This document shows positions 1 through 8,132 of a stretch of DNA of 56,386 nucleotides, in pieces. The stretch is taken from contig DAIDGW010000259.1 in assembly GCA_027452245.1 (NCBI GenBank), positions 1 through 56,386 on the forward strand, written 5' to 3'. A model generated the notes under the pieces. It had not been told where the DNA came from. It ran no database searches and saw only the letters and a program-made list of their open reading frames with translations. How positions within the stretch are numbered: the stretch's first letter is position 1; each line of letters starts with the position of its first letter. Position numbers and translations under genes: made by a program. Source of the DNA: Acidobacteriaceae bacterium (GTDB lineage Bacteria; Acidobacteriota; Terriglobia; Terriglobales; Acidobacteriaceae).

Positions 1-658
1 CAGCGACGACAGCAGGAAAAACGGGACGAGGTATCGGGTGAGCGGACGGCTGCGCGCCCAACGGGGGAAAAGGGTGCGCTTCGGCGGACGGATGCTCTCC
101 ACAGGGTTCTCCTTTGGTGGTTTGCCGTCGAGTGGCCACTCTCGGTGCAACGTGCTGGATGTGAAGGTAGGGCGAGGGAGGGGTCGAAAGAGTGGAAAAA
201 TCTTCCACGCGGTGTCCTGCCAGGACACCGTGAAATGCGGTGGTCCCCCTACCGATCAGGGAACCAGATTCTCCGATCAATGGAGAGGCGTTCACCGGAC
301 TATTCCCAGCCGTGGCCCTTGTCCTCCTCGAAGCTGGTCTGGACGAGCGGTTTGGCATCAACTGAGACTTTCGGTCAGGGAAATCGGTAGACCCAGCCGA
401 CTTGACAGTACTGATCACTTGGCCCATTCGGGCGGCTTTCTGCCTGCCGACAAATCGCCCCGAGCAGCATTCGCTGCCTTCCTCGAATCCCGTTTCGAAT
501 GGTATCTACGTAGCTGACCACACATCCAGGACGAAGGGTAGATAAGCCACCTTTTGGTCCCAGATACAGCTCTGGCTTAAGGTCGCAAAAAGCAATAGCG
601 CGCGATTCCCGCTATTCGGCCGTAGCCGCCCGGCAGTTCAAGCGGAAGTTCTCGACGG
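1..658. other. Gene-poor left edge
   Basis: I see no convincing gene here. The open frames have no ribosome binding site and no family resemblance, and are probably chance frames in GC-rich DNA. The one clear structure is the double palindrome at 192-229, listed separately. The stretch leads into a methyltransferase gene at 659. Confidence 0.5.
192..229. repeat. Double palindrome, left copy
   Basis: Two palindromes lie side by side. GTGGAA (192-197) pairs with TTCCAC (203-208), and GGTGTCCTG (211-219) pairs with CAGGACACC (221-229) around a single base. The whole 38-bp unit recurs in inverted orientation at 5034-5071 with 32 of 38 bases identical. Possible roles are operator, recombination site or structured leader; nothing here decides between them. 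Confidence 0.7.
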
Positions 659-1474
659 ATGAAGAACTCCCCGCTAACGTGCGATAATTCTCGCGTGACT
701 GCTGCGCGTAGCGAACTTCGAGATGTGCGCGGAGAGTACGGTATCGACGGGGGCAGTGCAGCAATTGCCTATCTCCTGACTGGGGTGGCCGCTGGACTTG
801 TTCTTACAGGTTTCGGACTGATCCACGCTCGATCCGGTTACCTCGTGTTGAGGTTTTTCGAACTCTTCGGCGGATTGGCGCTGATCCTGAACGTCGTCAA
901 CTATCTGTTCTTCACACGCATTGGAAAGTTCGTAGTCTGGGCCGAGCTGCTGGACAATCTCCCATTCGAGGGCGACGAAAGAGTTCTCGATATGGGCTGT
1001 GGCCGAGGCGCCGTCCTAGGCATGGTTGCAAAGCTCTTGCCCCGTGGGCGGGCCGTGGGATTGGACCTATGGAGATCTCAAGACCAGTCTGGCAACAGCC
1101 TAGAGGCGGCATGGCAAAACCTGGACAAGGAATGCGTGCGGGACCGCTGTGACCTGCAGACAGGAGATATGAGCGCCATGCCATTCCCTGATAGTGTGTT
1201 CGACCTTGTCGTCAGCAGCCTCGCTATTCACAACATTGAGAGTCCTCAAAGTCGGCTTCAGGCCATCGACGAAGCTGTGCGCGTTCTTAGGCCAGGCGGG
1301 CGATTATTGATCGCTGATCTGATGCGGACCAAGGAATACGCCAGACGGCTCCGGGAGCTTGGCATGGAAGGAATTGTGGAGCGGCGACTCGATTGGCGAT
1401 TCTGGCTTGGAACGCTTGGGATAGCAGGGCTGGTCACCGCGGCGAAATCATCTCACCCGAAGTCTTCTTCTTGA
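659..1474 (+). CDS. Class I SAM-dependent methyltransferase with N-terminal membrane segments
   Basis: The 271-residue protein has two hydrophobic segments at about residues 34-55 and 60-85. A Rossmann methyltransferase domain follows, with the SAM-binding motif VLDMGCGRG at about residue 109 and an acidic strand end GLDLW about 25 residues later. The motif VLRPGGRLLIADL near residue 215 is typical of ubiE-like small-molecule methyltransferases. The substrate is unknown. The N-terminal segments suggest the inner membrane and perhaps a lipid or quinone-like acceptor, which is inference only. The start is the first ATG of a long frame; the ribosome binding site is weak. It stands alone on its strand. 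Confidence 0.82.
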   Translation: MKNSPLTCDNSRVTAARSELRDVRGEYGIDGGSAAIAYLLTGVAAGLVLTGFGLIHARSGYLVLRFFELFGGLALILNVVNYLFFTRIGKFVVWAELLDNLPFEGDERVLDMGCGRGAVLGMVAKLLPRGRAVGLDLWRSQDQSGNSLEAAWQNLDKECVRDRCDLQTGDMSAMPFPDSVFDLVVSSLAIHNIESPQSRLQAIDEAVRVLRPGGRLLIADLMRTKEYARRLRELGMEGIVERRLDWRFWLGTLGIAGLVTAAKSSHPKSSS

Positions 1475-1651
1475 GCAACGGGTTAGCCGGGACGTTATCG
1501 ATTCCGTCCGTCGGATTGGTATCAAGATACGCCCATGTAGCCGAGAGAGATTCTCGCTTGATGCCAAATTCCCGACTCACTCGTCGACGGCAGATCGGCA
1601 CCCCGATGACACGGCGGAAGTCCAGGTGTTCGCGCAAACTGCGTGGAGATG

Positions 1652-1785
1652 CTCATTCCCACCATGTCAGGCAAAGAATCCGCGGGCACGGCGCGGGTCA
1701 AGGCTGGGCAAATTAGGACTCAGAGGAGAGGTCGCCTTGAGGCGCGTTGGGCGCGCGGGCACACTCACCTCATGGTGGGAATGAG
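1652..1785. repeat. 15-bp perfect inverted repeat with 104-bp loop
   Basis: CTCATTCCCACCATG at 1652-1666 is exactly complementary to CATGGTGGGAATGAG at 1771-1785. The right arm is the last codons of the DNA methyltransferase that ends at 1765. The left arm therefore looks like a copied piece of that gene's 3' end, or one end of a small inserted or invertible segment. A 67-codon frame on the minus strand between the arms matches no family I know. Confidence 0.6.
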
Positions 1786-2481
1786 AAACTGAGTGGACCA
1801 CTTTCTCGCGGCGATCCTCGCGTGGACACGCTCCAACCGAGCCGACGCTTGATGGAAATACTCTGCGTCGAGTTCTACGGCGATGTACCTACGGCCTGTC
1901 AGCAACGCTGCCGCGCACGAACTGCCACTGCCGGCGAAGGGATCGAGTACCAACTCACCCGGCAACGTGAAGCTGCGAACCAGAGGAGCCAACGCCTCTA
2001 CAGGCTTCTGTGTCGGATGCAGCTTGTTGCCGCTATACGGCATATCCATCACGTCCGCCAGCGGCTGCCTCGGCAGCGGCGGTCTGCCCTTTGCCAGCAG
2101 GTATGCCTGCTCATGCTGATAGCTCAAGAACCGGCTCTTTGAACTGTATTTCTTACGGAATACGATGTGTCCGACAGGCTGAAAACCCGCCTGTTTCCAC
2201 GCCTCGAAGAAAGCATCGACCTTCGTCCAGCCGTAGAACATGACTGCTACGCGATTCTGCTTCAGCACCCGGTACGCTTCTCTCATCGCTGGCTTGAGCC
2301 AGCCGGCTTTCGAATCGTTCTGGATAGTGCGCCCATCGCGGTCCCGGTAGTTCACCAGATACGGCGGATCGGTGAGGATGAAATCGACGCTGTTTGCTGG
2401 CATCTGGCGCATGACCTGGATGCAATCGCCCTGCGTAATGGTGTTGATGAACTGATTCTGAACTGTAGTTTGTGCTTGCAT
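1765..2481 (-). CDS. DNA methyltransferase (N6-adenine/N4-cytosine, beta-type order)
   Basis: This 238-residue enzyme transfers a methyl group from SAM to an exocyclic amino group in DNA. The catalytic motif DPPY is at residues 38-41. The SAM-binding motif DPFAGSGS is at about 181-188, after HPTQKP, which is the order of beta-class enzymes. I chose the ATG at 2481 because AAAGGAGATC lies just upstream and the protein then begins at the conserved domain; the frame stays open farther upstream but that part is leader. No restriction enzyme is adjacent, so it is probably an orphan, as on many conjugative elements. A close paralogue lies at 53386-54138. Confidence 0.88.
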   Translation of the reverse strand: MQAQTTVQNQFINTITQGDCIQVMRQMPANSVDFILTDPPYLVNYRDRDGRTIQNDSKAGWLKPAMREAYRVLKQNRVAVMFYGWTKVDAFFEAWKQAGFQPVGHIVFRKKYSSKSRFLSYQHEQAYLLAKGRPPLPRQPLADVMDMPYSGNKLHPTQKPVEALAPLVRSFTLPGELVLDPFAGSGSSCAAALLTGRRYIAVELDAEYFHQASARLERVHARIAARKWSTQFLIPTMR

Positions 2482-2760
2482 GACCTTGATCTCCTTTGTG
2501 GTCCCGGAGTGATCTCTCAGGACACACTCCCGGAGGGCGCGAGAGATGGCCGCTCCCAAGGGGACGGGATGCTTTTTCGGGGGGACCTTCAGGGGGAGCC
2601 GAAACCCGCAGGGCGTCTGCCGGGGCGCTCGCTCGACTGGCTGGAAATAGATTGGCTCGGCAGACGAAGCAGAATCCTGTCCGCCGCTGGGCGCGGCCTG
2701 CCTCTCTCTCGCGGTGCCTGAGAGAGTACGCAGCACACAGGAGATCCGCCGCCTTGCAAG
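2482..2760 (-). promoter_or_regulatory. Structured leader, copy A
   Basis: This region upstream of the methyltransferase resembles copies B (42795-43000) and C (54150-54330) in the same orientation relative to their genes. It shares the run GAAACCCGCAGGGCG with copy B and the GGGA(GA)CCACA...GGAG segment before the start codon with copy C. It lacks the inner hairpin that B and C carry. It is either a promoter/operator module or a structured RNA leader; see the findings. Confidence 0.55.
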
Positions 2761-2881
2761 CATGGGGCTGTTCGGGTCAGATGCACAAAGCCGCGAGGCG
2801 CTCATCCTAGGCTAAGGAGAGCAACACTGCATAATGGTAGCATTACGAGTTGGGGAGTTCGGTGGCCGTTTATGCGGGCGC

Positions 2882-3073
2882 TTACTTGCCGGCAATGATC
2901 CGTTGCGCCCTCTCAAGGGCGGCGAGGGCGACAAAGCTGCTCAGACTGCGGCGTTCTTGCTTCGCCGCCTTCTCCAGCAACCGACGTTCTTCCTGGGTGT
3001 AGTAGGAGAACACTTTCGCTCCAAGTGGGGTCTTGCCGGTGCGCCGGGAAGGAATGTGATCCCTTTTGGCCAC
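2882..3073 (-). CDS. Small ribbon-helix-helix-like protein
   Basis: The 63-residue protein starts at a GTG, because an in-frame TAA three codons upstream excludes a longer form. After a basic N-terminus it shows a beta-strand-like AKVFSYYT, then a charged helix and a second helix SLSSFVALAALERAQRI. This is the usual layout of ribbon-helix-helix DNA-binding proteins such as antitoxins or relaxosome accessory proteins. No toxin gene follows. In a decayed island it may be a leftover of a mobilisation or antitoxin module. Confidence 0.6.
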   Translation of the reverse strand: MAKRDHIPSRRTGKTPLGAKVFSYYTQEERRLLEKAAKQERRSLSSFVALAALERAQRIIAGK

Positions 3074-3139
3074 CGGCTCTTATGGTACTACCGCACCACA
3101 CAATAGAGGTATTATGCGACACATTGTTTTGTACGGCTC

Positions 3140-3163
3140 GGCGGTTCCAGGGGTGGAACCGCC
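3140..3163. terminator. Strong 10-bp hairpin
   Basis: GGCGGTTCCA (3140-3149) and TGGAACCGCC (3154-3163) pair perfectly around a GGGG loop. There is no T-run after it on either strand, so it is a structured element between divergent genes rather than a classical terminator. Confidence 0.4.
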
Positions 3164-3232
3164 CTGTAGCGGCGTCTGATTCGCCACGGTCGGGAGTCGG
3201 GCGCCACGATTTTATGCCCCAGAGAGTCTGTC

Positions 3233-3484
3233 ATGGCAAAGAGCAAAGTTCGGGATGTGTTCCCACCGTCGGATCAACCGCAGAGAGCGCTTCTGATTGA
3301 ACTGAAGGGCGAGAAGGCCGCTGAAGATGGAAGCGCGTCAGCGGCTTCGACAGAGACATTCGCGGCGCTCAGCTTGGAAGAAGTGATCGCCTATGTGCGC
3401 AACCGCCAGCCGAGCGTCGAGATCATGGAACTGAAGGTGTTGGGTCAGGTGCAGGTGCTTTCTAGTTCAGAACACCTGGGATAG
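3233..3484 (+). CDS. Small hypothetical protein
   Basis: The 83-residue hydrophilic protein begins MAKSKVRDVF and carries an alanine/serine-rich middle. A helix-like LSLEEVIAYVRNRQ and a final strand LKVLGQVQVL follow. The end is faintly like that of the 78-residue protein at 34834-35070. No ribosome binding site is obvious and I do not recognise a family. Confidence 0.45.
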   Translation: MAKSKVRDVFPPSDQPQRALLIELKGEKAAEDGSASAASTETFAALSLEEVIAYVRNRQPSVEIMELKVLGQVQVLSSSEHLG

Positions 3485-3553
3485 TGCAGGAGCCCAGCCT
3501 GCAAACTATTTGTCCTTGTGCCTGAGGCGCAGATGCGGCACTTCTAAAAAGAC

Positions 3554-4921
3554 TTATGAAGTCTCGGAGACCAGATAGTACCTGCGGTGCGGGTCCTGTG
3601 GCCCACTTCCGATCTCCGCGATCAACCCCCGCTCCACAAGTGCCGCGAGACGTGTTCGGGACGCGCGCGGAGAAAGGTTGATTTGCTTGGCGATCTCAGA
3701 GGTTGAAAGTCCAGCCTCCAGACTTGAGGAGAGTGCGGCAAGGATAGCTTCGTCCCGAGCGTCTTTTGCGGAGGCGCGAAGGGGTATGGCCGAAAGCGTG
3801 ACTCGAAAATGCATCCCAATCTCTTCTAATTTGGGAGCATCCAATCCGCGATCTTGACAAGCGGCTGTCATGCGCTGTATACCACTCCCCCAATGTTCGA
3901 TGAGCCCCAGTTCTTGAAATGCTCGGCCAATTACGCGATTGCGGAGTTTGGAGATGCCTTTGCGGATGTCTTCGATCGTGAGTCCGAAAGGGAGCAGGCC
4001 GGGGTTTTCGATCTCCAGGCGATCATCAAACAGAGCGACGCGGATGGGAGCGCCACGCTGGGCGTAATCGGCGTGGACGATAGCATTCATGATTGCTTCA
4101 CGGACGGCAACCACCGGATACGTCCAAAGGTCCGTCCGTTTTACAGGGCCTATGACGGCCTCACGAGTCATGTGCTTCCGCAAGAACGAAATTACTTCGT
4201 CGGCAGCTACCGGAAGATACGAGCGCACCTCCACGGCGTCGAGTATCCGGCGTCGGTCATTGCCAGCGAATCTGCCGACCTGAATCCATGCGTCAGGGTA
4301 GTGATTGAGTCGTTCGGTGCCGAAGAGAAGGATACCCCCGACAGTCGGCACGGCACGGCCCTGGTAGCTCGTCATGATTTTCAGGGTTTGTAGATCAGGG
4401 CGCGTCAGCTTGCGAATGGGCTTGAAGAACTCGGAAGCAGCTCGGAAGTCGATGGCTTCCGAGTTCAATTCCGGCTGAGGTTGTTCGTCGAACGACGAAA
4501 CCTGGTTATAGCGCCGCATCTCTTCGATCAGGACCTGATCCGCCCGCCGGTTGGTCGAACCCACACGAACAAACACGCCTTCCTCGGCACCCAACCGATT
4601 CAGATAGTGGGGCCGGTTGGCACTGGGATAAATCTCCACCGCCAAAACCTGGGTCTTTCTCCACGGCATCACTTCGATGGAAGGCACCAATCTTGGAGAG
4701 ACGCTGTCCGCAATCAGATTAGCGAGGCGTTCTTCCTCGACCAATATGTTCGGGATGCCCTTGACCTTTTTTGTACCGTCTTCGACGCCCAGGACGAGAA
4801 CACCCCCGGAGGTATTGGCGAACGCAACAATGGCTTTCAGCGCGCCTTCCGGAGAGGACAGGTCGCGCTTGAACTCCAGCGTCTTGCCTTCGGTTCTGCT
4901 GAGTAGAGTAATCAGATCCAC
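3554..4921 (-). CDS. AlbA_2/Schlafen-domain putative transcriptional regulator
   Basis: The 455-residue protein starts with the AlbA_2 (divergent AAA_4) module: the E-x-K signature LEFKRDL at about residue 17 and the glycine-rich FANTSGGVLVLGVED at about 34-48. In the middle, AIMNAIVHADYAQRG and ENPGLLPFG match the degenerate HATPase_c_4 domain that usually accompanies AlbA_2. The last 70 residues form a winged helix (LSTSEIAKQINLSPRASRTR). Such proteins are nucleic-acid-binding regulators, sometimes called RecG-like without helicase motifs, and are frequent in defence and mobile islands. The start is GTG. Its 5' region contains three palindromes (4981-5071), plausible autoregulatory sites. 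Confidence 0.8.
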   Translation of the reverse strand: MDLITLLSRTEGKTLEFKRDLSSPEGALKAIVAFANTSGGVLVLGVEDGTKKVKGIPNILVEEERLANLIADSVSPRLVPSIEVMPWRKTQVLAVEIYPSANRPHYLNRLGAEEGVFVRVGSTNRRADQVLIEEMRRYNQVSSFDEQPQPELNSEAIDFRAASEFFKPIRKLTRPDLQTLKIMTSYQGRAVPTVGGILLFGTERLNHYPDAWIQVGRFAGNDRRRILDAVEVRSYLPVAADEVISFLRKHMTREAVIGPVKRTDLWTYPVVAVREAIMNAIVHADYAQRGAPIRVALFDDRLEIENPGLLPFGLTIEDIRKGISKLRNRVIGRAFQELGLIEHWGSGIQRMTAACQDRGLDAPKLEEIGMHFRVTLSAIPLRASAKDARDEAILAALSSSLEAGLSTSEIAKQINLSPRASRTRLAALVERGLIAEIGSGPQDPHRRYYLVSETS

Positions 4922-4980
4922 AACTCTGCATTCTACTCTGAAGCGGAGGTCGGGAGAAGACTTCCGAGTCGGCTTTACCC

Positions 4981-5009
4981 CAATTCGTGACGCAGTGCGT
5001 CACGAATTG
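4981..5009. promoter_or_regulatory. Perfect 29-bp palindrome
   Basis: The 14-bp arms CAATTCGTGACGCA and TGCGTCACGAATTG flank one central G. It lies in the divergent region between the AlbA_2 gene (minus) and the recombinase pair (plus), 60 bp from the AlbA_2 start. A palindrome this long is a strong candidate binding site for a homodimeric regulator, possibly the AlbA_2 protein or the recombinase. Confidence 0.65.
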
Positions 5010-5033
5010 AAAATGCTTTATACGATTTTTCAA

Positions 5034-5071
5034 GGTGTCCGCTCAGGACACCGAGTGGAAAGTTTTTCCAC
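5034..5071. repeat. Double palindrome, right copy
   Basis: GGTGTCC (5034-5040) pairs with GGACACC (5046-5052), and GTGGAAA (5055-5061) pairs with TTTCCAC (5065-5071). It is the inverted counterpart of 192-229. It stands 60 bp before the small gene that leads the serine recombinase. Confidence 0.7.
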
Positions 5072-5130
5072 GTTTTGTGACCCCGGTGCGCTCTACGCTT
5101 CTTTTCGGCAGGGACCGTTTGAGGAGTTGC

Positions 5131-5364
5131 GTGGAGACCAGGCGTACCAAAGATGGGGATGAAGCGACGTTGGAGTGGCAACCCAACTCCACGCGGTCTT
5201 CGGCTCTTGGGAAGCGACTCGATCCTGCCCTCAAGTCGTGGATGGACAACGTCATCATCCCAGCACTGGTGCGGGAATACCTGGCCGAAATAGAGAAGCG
5301 GAATCGACTTGCAACCGCCGGCATTTCAGAGGTAACGTCCGACAAGGACGGTAATGAGCCATGA
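5131..5364 (+). CDS. Small protein translationally coupled to the serine recombinase
   Basis: The 77-residue protein starts at a GTG with GAGGAG four bases upstream. It ends with TGA inside the ATGA that starts the recombinase. The first half is polar; the second half is a long amphipathic helix (MDNVIIPALVREYLAEIEKR). I know of no function. The coupling suggests a recombination directionality or accessory factor for the recombinase, which is inference. Confidence 0.7.
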   Translation: METRRTKDGDEATLEWQPNSTRSSALGKRLDPALKSWMDNVIIPALVREYLAEIEKRNRLATAGISEVTSDKDGNEP

Positions 5365-7055
5365 TTCCGCGTTGCGCCGCCTATGCCCGCTACTCCAGCG
5401 ATCTTCAGAGTCCACTCTCGATCGACGACCAGCTCCGCATTTGCCGCGAGTACGCGAAGTCTCGCGGGTTTGTTTTTCTCGAAGAGCACATCTACACGGA
5501 CGAGGCTCTGAGCGGGGTTGGCGCGGATCGTCCAGGGCTGAGTCGTCTGCTCAATGCGGCCCTGTCCGCTGCCCGTCCGTTCGATGTGATCCTGCTCGAC
5601 GACAGCAGCCGCCTTGCGAGAAATACGAAGGATGCCCTTACCTTCTTCGAACGGCTGAACTTTGCTGGCATTCGGCTGATCGCCGTCAGTCAGGGTATCG
5701 ACTCGGATAATGAGCAGGCGCATGTGCTGGTCACAGTCCATGGTATGGTGGATAGCCTCTACGTGAAGGAACTTGCCAAGAAAACGCATCGCGGTCTGGA
5801 AGGGCGGGTACTGCGGGGGCAGCACACGGGCGGTCGCTGCTACGGTTACGACTCTGTCTCCGTAGACGACACGACCGCAAAACAACTGATTATCAACGAG
5901 AAGGAGGCGGTGGTGATCCGCCGCATCTTTGAGATGTCCGCCAGTGGCCAGTCACTGAAGACCATCGCAAAGACCCTGAATCATGAGTGCGTCCCCTCCC
6001 CAAGACCGAGGTCGGGAAATAGATACGCTACGTGGAGTCCGACCTGCATTCGGGAGATGCTTCGCCGTGATCTCTATGTAGGAAAGGTGGTTTGGAACAC
6101 CTCGCGGTTCGTGAAGACCCCCGGTACAAACAAGCGGGTGCGCCGTGCGAGGCCGGAGAGCGAATGGCGTATTGTTCCCCACCCCGAACTACAGATTGTC
6201 AGCAATGAGGTCTGGCAGCGGGTCCAGGATCGTCAGAAGCGCCTGATGGCCATGTACAGCGGAGCGAAGAAGGGTCTTTTGCCTCGCTCTGTCACCAGTC
6301 CATACCTTCTCAGCGGAATTCTGAAATGCGGCTTGTGCGGCGGCAACCTGATCATTGTCACCGGATATACCTCTTATGGCCACTACCCGAGATACGGCTG
6401 CTCGCAGCATTTCAATCGTGGAGCTTGCAGCAACTCCGTCACAATCCGGCGTGACTGGCTGGAAAAGCGATTGCTGGAAGAGTTGCAGAATGAGGTTCTA
6501 AAGCGTGAAACCGTCGAGTACGCGCTGGACGAGTTCGACAGTCATTTGAAGAGCGCCCTTTCGAAGCTCACAAATCAGATGGCTCACATGCGTGAGCGCA
6601 AGCAGAAACTCGAAGGGGAGTTGCGGCGGCTGACAGCTACCGCTGCGGAGACGGGACCGTCGTCGTTTCTGGTTGCCGCCATCCATGAGCGGGAGCAGCA
6701 ATTACGCGAGATCACCGACCAGCTCTTGGCGGGCGGAGCCGATTCTGTGGACGCTCACCTGTCGGAGATTCGGGGCTTCATCACAAAGCGGCTGGGGGAC
6801 CTCCAGCAATTGATCTCCGGGGAGCCTGCCAAGGCCCGCAAGGAACTGGTGAAGCACGTTTCTGAGATCCGTATGTTCCCGCAGGACAGCGATGGGGACG
6901 GAACGGGGAAACCGCACTATGTGGCTGAGGGGACGTGGCATCTGATCGGCGGGGAGGAGGAAACGGGTAACGTAATGCCGCCGCAAATTCGGAGCGTTGC
7001 AGACCCGCGATTGGAAACAGCCACAGCAGTTAATCCTCCAGTCAAACAGCTCTAA
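5361..7055 (+). CDS. Large serine recombinase
   Basis: The 564-residue protein has three parts. A resolvase-type catalytic domain occupies residues 1-150, with the nucleophile serine in YARYSSDL (about residues 8-15) and the arginine-bearing LDDSSRLARN. A recombinase domain follows at about 170-290. A zinc ribbon at about 315-365 (CGLCGG ... CSQHFNRGAC) leads to a long coiled coil at about 390-460. This is the layout of transposon and phage integrases that recombine unlike att sites through a serine intermediate. It probably moved at least part of the left island. No pair of att sites can be named from sequence; the palindromes at 192 and 5034 are only candidates. Confidence 0.88.
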   Translation: MIPRCAAYARYSSDLQSPLSIDDQLRICREYAKSRGFVFLEEHIYTDEALSGVGADRPGLSRLLNAALSAARPFDVILLDDSSRLARNTKDALTFFERLNFAGIRLIAVSQGIDSDNEQAHVLVTVHGMVDSLYVKELAKKTHRGLEGRVLRGQHTGGRCYGYDSVSVDDTTAKQLIINEKEAVVIRRIFEMSASGQSLKTIAKTLNHECVPSPRPRSGNRYATWSPTCIREMLRRDLYVGKVVWNTSRFVKTPGTNKRVRRARPESEWRIVPHPELQIVSNEVWQRVQDRQKRLMAMYSGAKKGLLPRSVTSPYLLSGILKCGLCGGNLIIVTGYTSYGHYPRYGCSQHFNRGACSNSVTIRRDWLEKRLLEELQNEVLKRETVEYALDEFDSHLKSALSKLTNQMAHMRERKQKLEGELRRLTATAAETGPSSFLVAAIHEREQQLREITDQLLAGGADSVDAHLSEIRGFITKRLGDLQQLISGEPAKARKELVKHVSEIRMFPQDSDGDGTGKPHYVAEGTWHLIGGEEETGNVMPPQIRSVADPRLETATAVNPPVKQL

Positions 7056-7160
7056 AGCCGGCGGCTCAACGTCGGGACCTCGCCGCTTGTTAAAATTCAT
7101 CCCGTCGAGGCCTGGACTCGTCCAGAGCATGGTCAGATAATGAGGTGGAGAGGTTCGGCC

Positions 7161-7541
7161 ATGCCGCAGCAGGAAGTGTTTTTGGAGCAGATCACGGACG
7201 GCCGGCGCATCCAGGTCCTGAAAACCTACGACTCGGCTTATGCCCGTGAAGTATTCGACGAGATGGACGACTACGCGTAGGCCATTCTTTGGAACTCGCT
7301 GGACATAGAGCAGAGCTATGACGCTGCCGATCTTCCCTCTCCGGGCGACCCGGACCGCGCCGATTTTCTTTGGGATGAACTCCTGGACGCTGCCAGAGAA
7401 GATGTTCGGCTGAATCCCCGTCTGCGGTCATTCTTTGTCGTGAGCGAAATCCGAAGCGCCGCACCGCAGAGCCTCTACGTTTCGCCCGACTGGCCGAGCG
7501 CGGAGAGCTTTGCAAAGAACCTACCGGCAAAAGTCAGCTAA
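7161..7541 (+). pseudogene. Small gene interrupted by one in-frame TAG
   Basis: An ATG at 7161 behind GGAGAGG opens a frame that runs 39 codons to a TAG at 7278-7280. It then continues open for another 86 codons to TAA at 7541. The downstream half reads like ordinary acidic protein (DFLWDELLDAAREDVRLN), so this is one gene with a single nonsense codon. It is either recently broken, read through, or mis-sequenced. Family unknown. Confidence 0.6.
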
Positions 7542-7576
7542 AGGACCGAACGGCCACATTTGTGACAACGCCTGCC

Positions 7577-7741
7577 ATGGAAGAAAATGGCGAGCAGACT
7601 GCTTCATTCGGCGCCGAATGGCCGAGCAACTCCGAGGATATCGATGCCATCGCGAAAGCCCTGCTCGAAGCATCGCTCGGGGACGGCGCAGTCCACGCCG
7701 GGCGCAAGGCCGCGATTGGAAGCGATCACAGCATGTTTTAA
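7577..7741 (+). CDS. Very small hypothetical protein
   Basis: A 54-codon frame begins MEENGEQTASFGAEW and holds a helix-like DAIAKALLEASLGD. It follows the interrupted gene by 35 bp in the same direction. No clear ribosome binding site is visible and no family is recognised, so a chance frame is possible. Confidence 0.35.
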   Translation: MEENGEQTASFGAEWPSNSEDIDAIAKALLEASLGDGAVHAGRKAAIGSDHSMF

Positions 7742-7971
7742 TCCTCAGTCGTGTAACCCAGCTCCGGCGGCTCTTTCGTCGGTTTGACGCTCTTTGCGGG
7801 TTTCTTGGTTTTTCCTTCCGACTCGGGAACAGACTTGATCAACTCCGCCCAATTGTCTTTAACATTTCCTGCCGTGTCGCTCACGCGCCACGACTTCATG
7901 TTTTCTTCCGGGTAACCGCTCTTTCGGACCGTGCTCTTGAAGTGCGGTCACTTGATCTTCATTGAGCACAT
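7738..7971 (-). pseudogene. Decayed small gene remnant
   Basis: On the minus strand a protein-like frame (SGYPEENMKSWRVSDTAG, then a lysine/proline-rich tail to TAA at 7738) can start at ATG 7899. Its reading frame continues farther upstream and meets a TGA four codons after another ATG. It looks like the 3' end of a longer gene whose beginning is broken. The remaining bases to 8132 hold only the promoter region of the next gene. Confidence 0.35.
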
Positions 7972-8132
7972 CTTTAACAGAATCCGAACGCCAGTTGGTT
8001 TCCTGGAAGCAATCGCCAATTCACAAAAGTGGTCTCGGCTTCCTCGAACCTGGTAGTATCAATCAATATTGACGTTCAGCTTTATTCGTGAAGCGAGTAC
8101 GTGAAAGACTTTGATCGGCTTGAGCGGGGAAA

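Noticed and set aside
38-517. A 159-codon open frame at the left edge
   Set aside because: No ribosome binding site, no family pattern, and it runs through the double palindrome.
1434-1637. A 67-codon minus frame between the inverted-repeat arms
   Set aside because: No recognised family and no start signals; I could not support it as a gene or as a specific IS remnant.
2482-2805. N-terminal extension of the DNA methyltransferase by 108 codons
   Set aside because: The strong ribosome binding site and the conserved domain both point to the ATG at 2481, and the extension is the leader shared with unrelated genes.
192-5071. CRISPR array
   Set aside because: Only two copies, in inverted orientation, with internal symmetry and no spacers. 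No cas gene is present anywhere in the window.
5034-5071. att sites of the large serine recombinase
   Set aside because: Position is suggestive, but the matching unit at 192 is an inverted copy. A serine integrase would leave unlike half-sites in direct orientation, so I did not call it.
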